9,665 bases of DNA from JBCBKP01 sp038746265 (lineage in GTDB: Bacteria; Planctomycetota; Phycisphaerae; Phycisphaerales; UBA1924), in assembly GCA_038746265.1 (NCBI GenBank), contig JBCDKU010000095.1:1-9665 (forward strand), given 5' to 3'. The translations under genes were made by a program, and so were the position numbers. The notes under the pieces were generated by a model that had not been told where the DNA came from, ran no database searches, and worked only from the letters and a program-made list of their open reading frames with translations. This document shows, piece after piece, positions 1 through 6,550 of the stretch (its first letter is position 1; each line of letters opens with the position of its first letter).

Positions 1-331
1 CCGAGCCCTCGGGGCCCGCGAAGGCGGGCTGCCGGTTCAGGCCCGTGCGTGCGAACGCGGAGGTGTTCTCCTGCGTGCTGCCCGCGTTCTCGCCCCGGAC
101 GAACTGGGTCGAGTAGTTCTGATTGGTGGCGGGTGCCGGCGGCACTCGCTCTGCTACGGCCGCGCCGGCGCTCCGCGACGGTGTCGCGACGGGCTCCGGG
201 GCGGGCTGCGAGTTGGCGGCGATCGAACGCCCCGAGCCCGAGCTCGAGCAGCCCTGCAGGGCCACAGCCGCGAGACCGGCGGCGGCGATGATCGATCGAG
301 TCGTTACAGCTTGCTTGCGATCCCGACGCAT
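1..331 (-). CDS. Putative lipoprotein, N-terminal part (runs off left edge)
   Basis: The first 110 codons of a gene that continues beyond the window. The ATG at 331 is supported by GGAGGT at 339-344, seven bases upstream. The N-terminus is a typical lipoprotein signal peptide: basic residues (MRRDRK), a hydrophobic stretch rich in Ala, Leu and Ile at about residues 13-25, then a lipobox L-Q-G-C with the lipidated Cys at 28. Ser follows Cys; by the E. coli +2 rule this would suggest the outer membrane, but the rule is uncertain in other phyla. Residues 29-70 are Ser/Ala/Pro-rich and look like a flexible linker. The region after it (about 70-110) is Asn/Gln/Thr-rich and hydrophilic. No domain is visible in this part, so the function is unknown. 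It lies downstream of, and on the same strand as, the 653-934 gene, but a 321-bp gap with a strong hairpin suggests separate transcription. Confidence 0.82.
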   Translation of the reverse strand, partial: MRRDRKQAVTTRSIIAAAGLAAVALQGCSSSGSGRSIAANSQPAPEPVATPSRSAGAAVAERVPPAPATNQNYSTQFVRGENAGSTQENTSAFARTGLNRQPAFAGPEGS

Positions 332-338
332 CAGGAGC

Positions 339-344
339 ACCTCC
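339..344 (-). promoter_or_regulatory. Ribosome binding site of the lipoprotein gene
   Basis: GGAGGT on the minus strand, 7 nt before the ATG at 331. It fixes the start of the edge-truncated lipoprotein gene. Confidence 0.75.
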
Positions 345-546
345 GATTTGCGCACTCACGGTCGTGCCGCCGTCCGTCCATGGACACCGGCGTTGTGGGC
401 GATGCACGATCCGTGCGCGCAGCACCCGCGATTCCACCACGGACATCGGCCGCCGGATTCGCCTGAATCAGCGCGGTCGCCGTGGTGAGCCGGATTCCGC
501 GAAGCGCGTGCCACACAGAGTGGGATTCCTCCCCTCAGCGGGTGTA

Positions 547-612
547 CGCACGGCATGCGCGGCGACCGTTCCGGATGGCCCACCACAACCATCCGGAACG
601 GCACGCCGTGCG
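547..612. repeat. Two-tier inverted repeat, likely terminator or 3' UTR structure
   Basis: The inner stem is a perfect 13-bp inverted repeat, CCGTTCCGGATGG at 566-578 and CCATCCGGAACGG at 589-601, around a 10-nt loop. Outside an asymmetric internal loop (11 nt on one side, 3 nt on the other) an 8-bp outer stem pairs 547-554 with 605-612. On the minus strand it begins about 40 nt after the stop codon at 653-655, the place expected for a transcription end or a stabilising 3' structure. No T-run follows on either strand, so a classic intrinsic terminator is not shown. Confidence 0.75.
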
Positions 613-652
613 CATCACGCACGCGGTGCGCGAGGGGGAATACCTGGGGGTG

Positions 653-934
653 TCAGCTGCTCGAAGCCGGGCGTGTCAGGATCGCCGGCGCATCGGCGGG
701 GCGCGTCCAGCGCGCCTCCCGACCACGGGGGCGACCCAGATTCTCGAGACGTGTCAAATAAAGGGCGAGCGACTCATCTGTAAAGGCAGTCAGGAAATCG
801 AGGTTGATCCCCGGTCTGAGCGAGACGATGCGCTCCAGAACCTGATCGCGACGAAGGTTCTGGGGTTTCGGCGCGTCCTTCGGGGTGCGGGCGCGCGGAG
901 AATTGCTGAAGAGCGTCGCTTCTGTTGCGGTCAT
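653..934 (-). CDS. Small conserved-looking protein of unknown function (93 aa)
   Basis: Start at the ATG at 934 (MTATEATLF...) because GGAGGT lies six bases upstream (941-946); the longer frame, from 1003, has an Arg-rich extension without a ribosome site. The protein is soluble, with no signal peptide or membrane segment. Residues 1-25 are Ser/Pro/Lys-rich and probably disordered. Residues about 26-62 look like a compact helical unit (LRRDQVLERIVSLRPGINL followed by DFLTAFTDESLALYLTRLE), and the tail from about 63 is basic and Pro/Arg-rich. I do not recognise a family. The spaced pattern of hydrophobic residues and the good ribosome site argue that it is real. It is divergent from the 1033 gene across 98 bp, so the two may share a control region. 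A strong hairpin follows its stop codon. Confidence 0.68.
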   Translation of the reverse strand: MTATEATLFSNSPRARTPKDAPKPQNLRRDQVLERIVSLRPGINLDFLTAFTDESLALYLTRLENLGRPRGREARWTRPADAPAILTRPASSS

Positions 935-940
935 CGCTGG

Positions 941-946
941 ACCTCC
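941..946 (-). promoter_or_regulatory. Ribosome binding site deciding the start at 934
   Basis: GGAGGT on the minus strand, 6 nt before the ATG at 934. It is the reason for preferring the 93-residue form over the longer open frame from 1003. Confidence 0.72.
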
Positions 947-1032
947 GTCGTTGGGCTTTGAAGTATCGGACCCGCGCGCGCGCGGCCTCCAGCGCGCGAC
1001 CAAAATCGGGTTCTGAAAGGGTGCACGACCAC

Positions 1033-1752
1033 ATGACGCAGCGACCGGAGATCCTGGAACTGTCCGACACCGAGATGGTCAGCGGCATGGTGCGCGCCCG
1101 CATCGCGATCCAGGGCGAGCGTGCCCGCGCGCTCGTGACAGAGTGGAACCTGCTCGAGGAGAAGTCGGTCGAGGATCTGCAGAGCGAGATGCGCGAGGCG
1201 ATCGTGCTGTGGAGCGGCTGGGTCGGTGAGCGCGAGCCTAGCGGCGTCTTCCCGCTGAGCCCCAAGACGTGGTCGCCCGATGCGTGGGCGGAATTGGTCG
1301 AGAGCTGCGCCCGGATGTCGGGGGGGGAGGCCGGGTCGATCTGGTTCCGGCCGCACGCGCGGCACGTCCTGAGCGACGCCCAGCGTTGCCGCACGCTCAT
1401 GAAGGAATGGAAAGCGGCGGGCGGCGAGGCGACGCCCTTCCGGATGCTCATGGAGCCCGCGGCGCTGATGACCCCCTCGATGCTGGGCGCGGCCGCGGAT
1501 CACGTCGCGCGGGCGATCGAAGCGGTCGCGGACATGCCAGAACTGCTGGCGGGGATCCTGGTGAGCGATATCGCGCTGGTCGAGCGGTCCGACGAGCCCG
1601 AGCCCGCGACCAAGCCCGTGGCGTTCGGGCGCGGGGCGATCGGGCACGACACGTTCGTCGAGGGTGTGCACCTGGCGGGCGGGTGGCCCGGGGGCGTGCC
1701 GCTGGTGCGGACGGCCGATGCACGGGACGTCGAGGACCTGTTCGCGAAGTAG
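1033..1752 (+). CDS. Hypothetical protein, 239 aa, function not recognised
   Basis: The ATG at 1033 was chosen as start: the open frame continues upstream to 925, but that part is Arg/Ser-rich and would overlap the divergent gene starting at 934. A purine-rich GAAAGGG ends 12 nt upstream, longer than ideal spacing; an in-frame GTG at 1021 has no usable ribosome site. The product looks cytoplasmic, with no signal peptide or membrane segment. The first two thirds are mainly charged helices with several Trp (for example W-N-L-L-E-E-K and V-L-W-S-G-W). A helix-rich middle (about 140-175) precedes a Glu/Pro linker (about 185-195) and a Gly-rich end (about 200-230). No catalytic motif or family is apparent. 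It lies 53 bp upstream of nuoC on the same strand, but nuoC seems to have its own promoter box, so a link to respiration is not established. Confidence 0.72.
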   Translation: MTQRPEILELSDTEMVSGMVRARIAIQGERARALVTEWNLLEEKSVEDLQSEMREAIVLWSGWVGEREPSGVFPLSPKTWSPDAWAELVESCARMSGGEAGSIWFRPHARHVLSDAQRCRTLMKEWKAAGGEATPFRMLMEPAALMTPSMLGAAADHVARAIEAVADMPELLAGILVSDIALVERSDEPEPATKPVAFGRGAIGHDTFVEGVHLAGGWPGGVPLVRTADARDVEDLFAK

Positions 1753-1793
1753 CGGGGCGTGCCCTGCCGGTCGGAATCGCGTCCGCGCGGGCA

Positions 1794-1799
1794 TAGACT
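1794..1799 (+). promoter_or_regulatory. Possible -10 box of a leaderless nuoC transcript
   Basis: TAGACT matches TAnnnT and ends exactly 6 nt before the nuoC ATG at 1806. That spacing fits a -10 element whose transcript would begin at the start codon. There is no good -35 hexamer 16-19 bp upstream, and the only ribosome-site candidate (TGGCGG) is too close to the ATG. The same TAnnnT-N6-start arrangement occurs before kdsD and scpA in this window. Confidence 0.4.
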
Positions 1800-1805
1800 G
1801 GCGGC

Positions 1806-2378
1806 ATGTCCGAGACCACGCCCGCACCGAAGTCCACGCTCGATCACCCGACCTTCAAGCGCGTGAAGGAGGCGTTCCCGAAGCTCAAGCTGCGCGGCAG
1901 CGAGTTCCGGGGGCAGGCGACGCTCGTCGTCGAGCCCAAGGACGCCCACGAGGTGATGGCGTTCCTCAAGAGCGACGCGGCGTGCGACTACGCGTTCTGC
2001 TCGGACGTGGTCGGTCTGGACTACCTCAACTACCCGGCCGAGACGCCCGGGCGGTTCGCGGTGGTGTACAACCTGATCTCGTTCGAGCACGAGCGCCGGT
2101 TCTTCGTGAAGACCTACCTCGACCCGTCCATGTCGACCGAGGGCATCGAGGAGGACCCGGCGCTGTACCTCGATTCGGTCACGGACCTGTGGCCCGGCGC
2201 GGAGTGGACGGAGCGCGAGGTGTTCGACATGTTCGGCATCCGCTTCCGCAACCACCCGGACCTCCGCCGCATCCTGACGTGGGAGGCGTTCCCCGCCCAC
2301 CCGCTGCGGAAGGATTACCCCTTGCGCGGCCGCGGTGAGCGTGATGGGTACCGGGTTGTGGATCGGACGAGTTCGTAA
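1806..2378 (+). CDS. nuoC: NADH-quinone oxidoreductase subunit C (NuoC)
   Basis: A 190-residue protein of the complex I 30-kDa subunit family, part of the peripheral arm of NDH-1 that passes electrons from NADH to quinone at the cytoplasmic side of the inner membrane. The family signature is intact: EREVFDMFGIRFRNHPDL lies at about 136-153, with E-R-E, D, H150 and R154-R155-I in the expected spacing. It is followed by HPLRKDYPLRG at 165-175. The N-terminal half has the usual mixed alpha/beta part (for example CDYAFCSDVVGLDYLNYP at 60-77). It is a stand-alone NuoC, not a NuoCD fusion. Length is normal and nothing is missing. Unusually, no nuoA, B or D is adjacent: a gene of unknown function precedes it and a convergent gene lies 5 bp past its stop. 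The remaining subunits must be elsewhere or beyond the window. Confidence 0.95.
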   Translation: MSETTPAPKSTLDHPTFKRVKEAFPKLKLRGSEFRGQATLVVEPKDAHEVMAFLKSDAACDYAFCSDVVGLDYLNYPAETPGRFAVVYNLISFEHERRFFVKTYLDPSMSTEGIEEDPALYLDSVTDLWPGAEWTEREVFDMFGIRFRNHPDLRRILTWEAFPAHPLRKDYPLRGRGERDGYRVVDRTSS

Positions 2379-2387
2379 GCCGCTTAC
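2375..2387. repeat. Small palindrome containing both convergent stop codons
   Basis: GTAAGCCGCTTAC forms a 5-bp stem (GTAAG/CTTAC) around CCG. It carries the TAA of nuoC (2376-2378, plus) and the TAA of the convergent small gene (2384-2386, minus). It could be a weak bidirectional end signal, but no T-run follows and the stem is short. Confidence 0.4.
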
Positions 2388-2866
2388 GGCCTACTCGGCT
2401 GACCGCGCAGCCATTCGTGCTCATATCCCCCGTCGCCATTCTTCCGGGTTTGCGAAATCCGATCGATCTCACCGTCGGCATCATCGTCGTACAAGATCGT
2501 GTGAGCAGGGCCGCTTGCGGTGATTCCTCGTCCTTGTGTGATGCTCACCCCACGTGTCGACTTGGTTCCAATCGACAGGTCGAAGTCGAAGCGTGCTGGC
2601 CAGGACTTGGATTCGACGGAAAGACTCGGTTCATCGTTCTCAAAGTCCGTCACAACGAGCGTGAACTCGTCGAAGAACACGAACTCGGCGAACTCGTCGC
2701 CTGAACTGATCACGCGAAGCTCCGCCGGCAGCGGATTCGCGAGCATGTGCGTGTACCACCCAGCGAATGCGCATAAAGCACCGACGAAGAGATACCCCAT
2801 CGCATGAATCAGCCAGCCGACTGACTTTGGTTCGCGGTCTTCTTCACGACCGGAATTGTGCTTCAT
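2384..2866 (-). CDS. Small membrane-anchored protein, last gene of the Kdo/LPS-transport operon
   Basis: 160 residues from the ATG at 2866, which overlaps the stop of the preceding LptC-like gene as ATGA; such overlaps usually mean translational coupling, so it is very probably co-expressed with the LPS genes. A charged N-terminus (about 1-14) is followed by one hydrophobic segment (about 16-38, VGWLIHAMGYLFVGALCAFAG) predicted to be a membrane anchor. The remaining 120 residues should lie outside the cytoplasm and are beta-rich and acidic. Near the end, DDDADGEID (127-135) resembles the DxDxDGxxD loop of EF-hand or dockerin-like calcium sites, though with no second loop. No family is recognised; it is not an LptA or LptB. 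The DNA here is visibly less GC-rich than its neighbours, which may reflect later acquisition or weaker constraint. The longer frame from 2941 would lie inside the upstream gene. Confidence 0.78.
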   Translation of the reverse strand: MKHNSGREEDREPKSVGWLIHAMGYLFVGALCAFAGWYTHMLANPLPAELRVISSGDEFAEFVFFDEFTLVVTDFENDEPSLSVESKSWPARFDFDLSIGTKSTRGVSITQGRGITASGPAHTILYDDDADGEIDRISQTRKNGDGGYEHEWLRGQPSRP

Positions 2867-5800
2867 CGCTCCCTCGACGGCTGCGGCGCCACCGTCGGGG
2901 CCGGCTTGATGATGTCGATGCGGTCGGTCAGCAGGTCCCACCGCAGCTCGAGCGCCCGCGTTACGGTGCCGGTGCTCGCGTCGAAGTAGGTCACGATGCG
3001 GCCCGCCTCAGCCGTGGCGAGGGCGGTGCCGGCGTCGGCGTTGTAGCGGACGCGGTCGGCGAGGATCTCGCGGGTATCGGAGCGGAAGACGACGCCGCCG
3101 GTCGCGAGCAGGGTCTTCAGCGTGCCGCCGCTGTTGATGTCGGTGTTGGCCTCGGTTTCGGCTTCGGTCTCTTCTTCATCTGGCGCGGGATCGAACGTCG
3201 CGTCGATCGTCTCCGCTTCGGCGATCGCGGGGCGGTTGGTCCGCAGGTCGAGGTGGGTGACGACGACGTCGTCCTCGAAGTGCGCCTCGCCCGCGTCGTA
3301 CGCGAGCGACATGTCGCCCTGCCAGGTGAACAGCGTCTGCCCCGGGTTCAGCTCGGCCGGGGCCTTGCCCGCGGCGGCGTCCTCCTCGGCGCTGCGGCGA
3401 TCGACGACGAGCAGGCGTCCCGGCGCGGGCGTGGTGATCCGCTGACCGTCTGCCTGGTAGTCGATCTCGGTCGATTCGAGGAACACGAGCTCTGCAAGCC
3501 GCGGCGCGAATGCGGGCGGGTCGTCCTCGGTGCGTTCGAAGTAGCGACGCGCCTCGACGTTGGCGAGCGCGTCCGTCGTGCCGAAGAGCCGCGCGGATTG
3601 CAGGTCCTCGGTGCCGCTGCCAAGATCGCTCGTGAGCGAGTCGGATTCGCCGCGGTTGATGACGGCAACGAGCCGGTCGGCGTTGAATCGGTCGCGTTCC
3701 GCGCCGAATCGCTCGGAGGTAGCAACGACGTTGCCGTCGGCGGTGAGGATGCCTGTGGGCTCGTCGTAGGTCATCGACTCGGTCCACGTCGCGGTGACGA
3801 GGCCCGCGGGCGTGGTCTCGGTGGCTTCGAGTCCGCGGGCGAAGTTGCCGTTGCCGTGCGCGGCGAGCGTGCCGGCTCGCCCGTCAACATCGAGGCGCCG
3901 CGAGGCGATCGTCGATCCCTCGCGCGCGGCCCGGGCGTCCGGCCCGGTGAGCGTGGCGGTCTCGGCGGTGACGTCGGCGAGCATGGTGCGTGCAGTGCCG
4001 GTCGTGCCGGCGGCGTCATCGAACTGCACGCGGCCCTCGGTGAAAACCGTCGAGAGCTGCAGCTGGTCGTCCTCGTCGCGCGAGAGGTCGGCGTCGAGCG
4101 TCTGGGCACGCAGGTAGCCGCCGTCGGCCTGCTTCGCGTCAACATCGCCCATCGCGAGCAGGCGGACGGGCTCGGGATCGTTGCGGTTTGCGTCCTGGTC
4201 GAACAACACCCGCAGCGCGGAGGCGGTCAGCGAGCCGCCGTCGGCCTGCGACGCGACGGCATCCCAGACATCGACGCGGGTGATCTCGGGGTTGCCGTCG
4301 GCGTTCGTGATGAAGTCGGCGTCGAAGCGCGAGCCGGTGAGCGTCGCGTCGTCGGAGCGGCCCGAGACGTGGCCCACGAGGACGGCGCGCTTGAGCGCGT
4401 CGGTCATGCGGCCGTCGTCGGTCGCGAAGGTGAAGTCGGCGTGGTCCTGCCACGCGAGCAGGCCGCGCGGGGAATCGTCGTCGGCGTTGCGGGCGTCGAT
4501 CAGCGTGCCGCCGCTGCGGACGTTGACAAGACCGTCCCTGAGCGCGATGTCGATTCGGTTCGCGCCCTCGAGCCGGCCCGCGTCCGCCGACGCCAGCTCG
4601 ACCGCGCCGGCGTCGTCGGCGAGCGTGATCAGCTCGCGCGTCATCGCGTAGTCGATCGTCGTCGCGCGGCCGGTCGCTCCGGAGCCGGCATCGGCGATCG
4701 TGACGGCGTCGGATTCGGTGGCGGTGAAGCGGACGGCGAGGTCGTCGGCTTCGAGCTGCTCGTTCGGCTCGGACAGCGGCTCGAGCGTGAGCTTGCCGGT
4801 CCATGTGAAGACGATCGGGTCGTCCGCGGGTGTGGGTTGAGCCGGCGTTGCTGCCGCGGCGGTGGTCTCGCGCGCTGAGTTGGTGGGCTGCGCGGCGGCG
4901 GTGCGCTGAGGTGCCGACCGCGGTGCGGACTGTCCGGCGCGTGGCTGAGTTTCTTTGTTTGTGCCGCTTGCACCTGTTGGGGGAAGGCTGTTGTCCACGA
5001 GCCGCAGCCAAGCGTCCATCGTGTCGGCGTCGAGGTTGAGCTCGCCCTGGGTCAGCGTGATGTCGCCTAGGGCGGTGATCTCGTAGAGGTCGATCTTGGG
5101 TTCTGTGATGAGTTCAGCGGTGGGTGCTGGTTGCGTTTCCGCTTGGGCGGTGGTTTGAGTCGAGGGCTCGCGCGGCGTTCTCGGTTGGCGCTGTTGTCGT
5201 GGTGCGGGCGCGGGCTCGTCGCTTGGCGAGCCGCCATAGAACGTGATCTTCTCGCCGCGCTGGAATTCCAGGAACTCGATCCGTTCCTCGGTCTCGTTCA
5301 GCACCGTGAACAAATCCGACGCGATGAATTCGAGCTCGGCCGTCGTGACCACGACACGGCCCGGCGTCGAGAGCTGCGCGAGGTCGAGGTCGAACGCGAC
5401 GGGCTCCGAGAAGGTCGCGACGAGCACGGGCTCGACACGGTCGAGATCGGGTCGGCCCTGTTCGTCGGCGAGCGCCGGATCGACCTCGTACAGCCGCAGC
5501 AGCACGTCGCCCTCGAGCACGCCCGAGCGCGGGCGGTTGGAGTTCTTGGGGACGACGAGGCGGCCCGTCTCGGACGTGATCCGGATCGTGCGGTCGTCCT
5601 CGAGGAAGAGCCACGCGGCGGGGTTCTCGACGCGGCGGGTCTGGGCGTCGATCGGCTGGAAGGCGTCGGCGGTGATCTCGCCCGCGAGCCGCGTCGCGTC
5701 GTCCTCGTCGGCGAGTTGAAGGAGCATCTCCTCGCCCGCGCCGGCCTCGTTCTGGCCGATCTGGACCGCCTCGATGTTGGCAAACTCGTCCTCGTCGGGC

Positions 5801-5955
5801 GTGACGCCGCGGGCGGAGGGCGTGCCGCTGCCGGTCAGCGCAGCACCGACGAAGACAGCGCCGAGAACGACGGTCAGCAGCGCGGCCGCGATGAGCCCGT
5901 TGCGGCGCGTGCGGTCCATGGGTCTGCGGTTGGTGGGCATCCGTTCCCGTGCCAT
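2863..5955 (-). CDS. lptC: Large LptC/LptA-like LPS transport protein with repeated OstA-type units
   Basis: About 1030 residues, against roughly 190 each for E. coli LptC and LptA, which form the inner-membrane foot and periplasmic bridge of the LPS exporter. The start used is the ATG at 5955, 4 nt after the kdsC stop; ATGs at 5940 and 5919 are also possible. One membrane segment lies at about 19-41. Residues about 55-242 resemble LptC (AGEITADAFQPID, then LEDDRTIRITSETGRLVVP and SGVLEGDVLLRLYEVD). Two Pro/Gln/Thr-rich linkers (about 243-286 and 324-379) flank the first OstA-like unit (296-317). More units follow at about 383-410, 525-548, 599-624, 736-766, 876-921 and 949-980, with recurring G-x-V/I strands and LxADxL patterns. 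An acidic Glu/Thr run sits at 923-939. The kdsD-kdsC context strongly supports LPS transport. LptC-like is reliable; the LptA-like reading of the rest is an inference. Confidence 0.82.
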   Translation of the reverse strand: MARERMPTNRRPMDRTRRNGLIAAALLTVVLGAVFVGAALTGSGTPSARGVTPDEDEFANIEAVQIGQNEAGAGEEMLLQLADEDDATRLAGEITADAFQPIDAQTRRVENPAAWLFLEDDRTIRITSETGRLVVPKNSNRPRSGVLEGDVLLRLYEVDPALADEQGRPDLDRVEPVLVATFSEPVAFDLDLAQLSTPGRVVVTTAELEFIASDLFTVLNETEERIEFLEFQRGEKITFYGGSPSDEPAPAPRQQRQPRTPREPSTQTTAQAETQPAPTAELITEPKIDLYEITALGDITLTQGELNLDADTMDAWLRLVDNSLPPTGASGTNKETQPRAGQSAPRSAPQRTAAAQPTNSARETTAAAATPAQPTPADDPIVFTWTGKLTLEPLSEPNEQLEADDLAVRFTATESDAVTIADAGSGATGRATTIDYAMTRELITLADDAGAVELASADAGRLEGANRIDIALRDGLVNVRSGGTLIDARNADDDSPRGLLAWQDHADFTFATDDGRMTDALKRAVLVGHVSGRSDDATLTGSRFDADFITNADGNPEITRVDVWDAVASQADGGSLTASALRVLFDQDANRNDPEPVRLLAMGDVDAKQADGGYLRAQTLDADLSRDEDDQLQLSTVFTEGRVQFDDAAGTTGTARTMLADVTAETATLTGPDARAAREGSTIASRRLDVDGRAGTLAAHGNGNFARGLEATETTPAGLVTATWTESMTYDEPTGILTADGNVVATSERFGAERDRFNADRLVAVINRGESDSLTSDLGSGTEDLQSARLFGTTDALANVEARRYFERTEDDPPAFAPRLAELVFLESTEIDYQADGQRITTPAPGRLLVVDRRSAEEDAAAGKAPAELNPGQTLFTWQGDMSLAYDAGEAHFEDDVVVTHLDLRTNRPAIAEAETIDATFDPAPDEEETEAETEANTDINSGGTLKTLLATGGVVFRSDTREILADRVRYNADAGTALATAEAGRIVTYFDASTGTVTRALELRWDLLTDRIDIIKPAPTVAPQPSRER

Positions 5956-5959
5956 GCGG

Positions 5960-6550
5960 TCAGCGTACCCGCTGGCCCCGGGCCGCAGCCGCGTTCGGCC
6001 CCGCGGCGGTGCGGGCCGCACCCGGGCTCGGCAGCTCGCCCTTCTCGCGGAGCAGATGCTCGGCAAGCTCGCGGACCGCGCCGTGGCCGCCCTTGCGCGT
6101 CGAGGTCCACGCGGCGGCCTCGATGACGGGGGGCTCGGCGTCGGCGGGCGCGGCGGGGAAACCGACCTTGTTCATGAGGCGGATGTCGGGCCAGTCGTCG
6201 CCGATGTATGCGATCGCCTCGACGCCAACGCCCGTGGCGGCCGCGAGCCGTGATGCAAACTCGGCTTTGTCGCCGACTCGCTCGAAGACGTGCTCGATAC
6301 CCAGCTCTTCGGCTCGGCGTTTGACGTGCGCGCCGCCCCTCCCGGTGACGATCGCGGCTTGGTAGCCCGCGTCGGTCCAGAGGCGGACGCCGTAGCCGTC
6401 GCGGGCGCTGAATCGCTTCAATTCGTGGCCGTCATCGGTGAGCCAGATGGAGCCGTCGGTGAGGACACCGTCGCAGTCCATCGCGAGCAGGCGGACGCCC
6501 TGCGCCTCGCAGAAGGGGAAGTCGCGGTCGGGCGGGGAAGAATCGCTCAC
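5960..6550 (-). CDS. kdsC: 3-deoxy-D-manno-octulosonate 8-phosphate phosphatase (KdsC)
   Basis: A 196-residue HAD-superfamily phosphatase that removes phosphate from Kdo 8-phosphate to give free Kdo, a cytoplasmic step in LPS core synthesis. All HAD motifs are present: I, DCDGVLTDG at 25-33, with D25 as nucleophile and D27; II, T69 in VTGR; III, K95 in VGDK; IV, GDDWPD at 117-122. The Gly-rich family ending GGHGAVRE is also present. No cap domain is inserted, as usual for this family of tetramers. The start codon is GTG at 6550, and GTGA overlaps the kdsD stop, implying translational coupling. The N-terminus is some 15 residues longer than usual, and the last about 24 residues (Pro/Ala/Arg-rich) look like a disordered extension. 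It is the second gene of the operon, 4 nt before the LptC-like gene. Confidence 0.95.
   Translation of the reverse strand: MSDSSPPDRDFPFCEAQGVRLLAMDCDGVLTDGSIWLTDDGHELKRFSARDGYGVRLWTDAGYQAAIVTGRGGAHVKRRAEELGIEHVFERVGDKAEFASRLAAATGVGVEAIAYIGDDWPDIRLMNKVGFPAAPADAEPPVIEAAAWTSTRKGGHGAVRELAEHLLREKGELPSPGAARTAAGPNAAAARGQRVR

Larger units (their letters stand above)
332..652. other. Non-coding gap with several hairpins
   Basis: About 320 bp between the small gene ending at 653 and the lipoprotein start at 331, both on the minus strand. The reading frames crossing it are Arg/Pro/His-rich and have no ribosome site or recognisable fold, so I read it as non-coding. It contains the two-tier hairpin at 547-612, a short stem GATTC-GCCT-GAATC at 456-469, and a stem GCACG-ATC-CGTGC at 404-416. 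The promoter of the lipoprotein gene should be here, but I see no convincing -10/-35 pair. Confidence 0.6.

Noticed and set aside
356..622. 88-codon frame in the non-coding gap, minus strand
   Set aside because: It crosses the 13-bp hairpin, has Cys/Arg/His-rich random composition and no ribosome site.
931..1827. 298-codon open frame on the minus strand
   Set aside because: Antisense to the 1033 gene. Rich in Arg, His and Pro, and it would overlap the true start region of the 934 gene.
1500..2300. 266-codon open frame on the minus strand
   Set aside because: Antisense to nuoC, whose family signature is unmistakable on the plus strand; low-complexity composition.
2767..4878. 703-codon open frame on the plus strand
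   Set aside because: It is antisense to the LptC-like gene. Its product is a monotonous Arg/Gly/Val/Glu-rich sequence without fold signals, as expected from an open antisense frame in high-GC DNA.
5120..5240. Possible repeat array in the LptC-like gene
   Set aside because: The sequence is a Pro/Gln/Thr/Arg-rich coded linker without regular period; not a tandem repeat.
5131..6126. 331-codon open frame on the plus strand
   Set aside because: Antisense to the 5' part of the LptC-like gene and the end of kdsC; biased composition and no ribosome site or motif.
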